Part shown: piece by piece, positions 5,383 through 5,789 of the stretch
How the letters are laid out: the number at the start of each line of letters is the position of its first letter
How positions within the stretch are numbered: position 1 is the first letter of the stretch
NCBI GenBank assembly: GCA_022840285.1
Contig: JALHIE010000101.1
Location: 1 to 5,789 of the forward strand
Direction of reading: 5' to 3'
DNA: 5,789 nucleotides
From: Porphyromonadaceae bacterium
Lineage (GTDB): Bacteria > Bacteroidota > Bacteroidia > Bacteroidales > Dysgonomonadaceae
Position numbers and translations under genes: made by a program
The notes under the pieces: model-generated
Database searches by the model: none
Told to the model about the DNA's origin: nothing
Seen by the model: the letters and a program-made list of their open reading frames with translations, nothing else

Positions 5383-5616
5383 ATGGCATTAATTAAGAAA
5401 TTAGAGAAAATTGAGAAACAGAGAAATAGTGCACATGATGAGGTTGAAGGCGCATATACAATTTTTACTGATTCTAAGGGGAATAAGATTCTACAAATTG
5501 ACACATATGGATCGACTAACCGACAACTTAAGGGCAAAGTCAGTCAGTCTATACAATTAAGCAAGGAAAGCGCAAAAGAACTGCTAAATATTATTTTGAA
5601 TCAGTTACTTGTTTAG
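5383..5616 (+). CDS. Small conserved-looking 77-residue protein, function unknown
   Basis: The product is a charged soluble protein that I cannot assign to a function. Residues 1-20 (MALIKKLEKIEKQRNSAHDE) are helical and lysine/glutamate-rich. Residues 22-41 contain a strand-like stretch ending LQIDTYGS, then KGKVSQSIQLSKESAKELLN, which should be a strand followed by a helix. I recall short Bacteroidota proteins with a QIDTYGS...GKVSQSIQ core that automated pipelines sometimes label methionyl-tRNA formyltransferase. That label is not credible for 77 residues, since the real enzyme has about 310, so I do not use it. The gene stands alone between the IS1182 remnant and a possible IS21-type end. 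It has a good AGGAG site, an intact frame ending in TAG and a terminator-like hairpin behind it. These features argue that it is a real and probably complete gene carried in the accessory region. Confidence 0.75.
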   Translation: MALIKKLEKIEKQRNSAHDEVEGAYTIFTDSKGNKILQIDTYGSTNRQLKGKVSQSIQLSKESAKELLNIILNQLLV

Positions 5617-5620
5617 AAAA

Positions 5621-5651
5621 GAGAAAAAAACAGTCTGTTTTTCTTTTTTTT
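5621..5651 (+). terminator. Terminator-like hairpin after the small gene
   Basis: An A-rich arm ending AAAAACA pairs with TGTTTTT around GTC, starting a few bases after the stop at 5616, and is followed by C and a run of T residues to about 5651. The stem is weak (mostly A-T), but the position directly behind the gene and the T tract support a terminator. Confidence 0.5.
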
Positions 5652-5677
5652 ATATGAATGTCCAAGATTTTATTCTG

Positions 5678-5696
5678 TTACAGTCATTTACTGTAA
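5678..5696. repeat. Perfect inverted repeat TTACAGT-cattt-ACTGTAA
   Basis: The two 7-bp arms are exact complements around a 5-nt loop, and GTTAC (5677-5681) is mirrored again by GTAAC (5700-5704). It immediately precedes the ATGTACA repeats, so it may mark the tip of that element or an operator. There is no T tract, so it is not a typical terminator. Confidence 0.5.
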
Positions 5697-5709
5697 TCAG
5701 TAACTTCGC

Positions 5710-5789
5710 ATGTACAATTTTCGGCAAGATTGAATGTACAGAAATTGGCAATATGCAATGTACATAAAAAGGGTTAAAGAAGAGTCTTC
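5710..5789 (+). mobile_element. Repeated ATGTACA end, probable IS21-type terminus (partial)
   Basis: ATGTACA occurs at 5710-5716, 5734-5740 and 5758-5764, exactly 24 bp apart. Eleven bases into the first two units the sequence is TCGGCAA and TTGGCAA. Ends with several repeats of about this length are characteristic of IS21 elements, whose istA transposase begins shortly inside the left end. No coding sequence fits in the remaining bases, so any istA would start beyond the right edge. The outer tip is not certain; it may lie between 5658 and 5700. It could instead be a repressor-binding array. Confidence 0.5.

Noticed and set aside
5710..5789. CRISPR array made of the ATGTACA units
   Set aside because: The repeats are only 7 bp identical with 17-bp spacers, far shorter than CRISPR repeats, and there are no cas genes.

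Overview
The window reads as a mobile-element graveyard in a member of the Bacteroidota. That assignment rests on the kinds of insertion-sequence remnants (an integrase/IS91-type pair, IS66, IS1182), on a RhuM-like fragment, on a TAnnTTTG-type promoter box, and on genes with weak or absent Shine-Dalgarno sequences. It is an inference from a short window; no genus can be named.

Layout. (1) 81-1660, minus strand: an IS91-type HUH transposase preceded by its tyrosine-recombinase partner. The two reading frames overlap at ATGA, and both are broken by frameshifts, a nonsense codon or truncation. (2) 1731-2054, plus strand: the C-terminal end of an IS66 TnpC transposase with two compensating frameshifts, followed by short TCTAATAAT repeats. 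(3) 2191-2582, plus strand: decayed remains of an XRE-type helix-turn-helix gene and of the N-terminus of a RhuM-like protein. (4) 2808-4600, plus strand: a visibly A+T-rich pair of intact genes 2 nt apart, a DUF262 (ParB/GmrSD-N-like) protein and a HEPN-domain protein with an R-x4-H motif. (5) 4631-5056, plus strand: the frameshifted C-terminal end of an IS1182-type transposase. (6) 5383-5616, plus strand: an intact 77-residue protein of unknown function with a good ribosome binding site and a terminator-like hairpin. (7) 5678-5789: a hairpin and three ATGTACA repeats at an exact 24-bp spacing, resembling the multi-repeat end of an IS21-type element whose genes would lie beyond the right edge.

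The biologically live part is the DUF262-HEPN pair. DUF262 domains occur in nucleotide-dependent anti-phage proteins such as GmrSD and SspE, and HEPN domains with R-x4-6-H are usually RNases used in toxin-antitoxin and abortive-infection systems. This DUF262 protein shows no obvious HNH (DUF1524) nuclease half, so the HEPN partner is the natural candidate effector. I infer a two-gene defence or toxin module dropped between old insertion sequences. The imperfect inverted repeat GCTAACATCAGTTTGGC, directly after the HEPN gene, might be part of a recombination site, but that is weakly supported.
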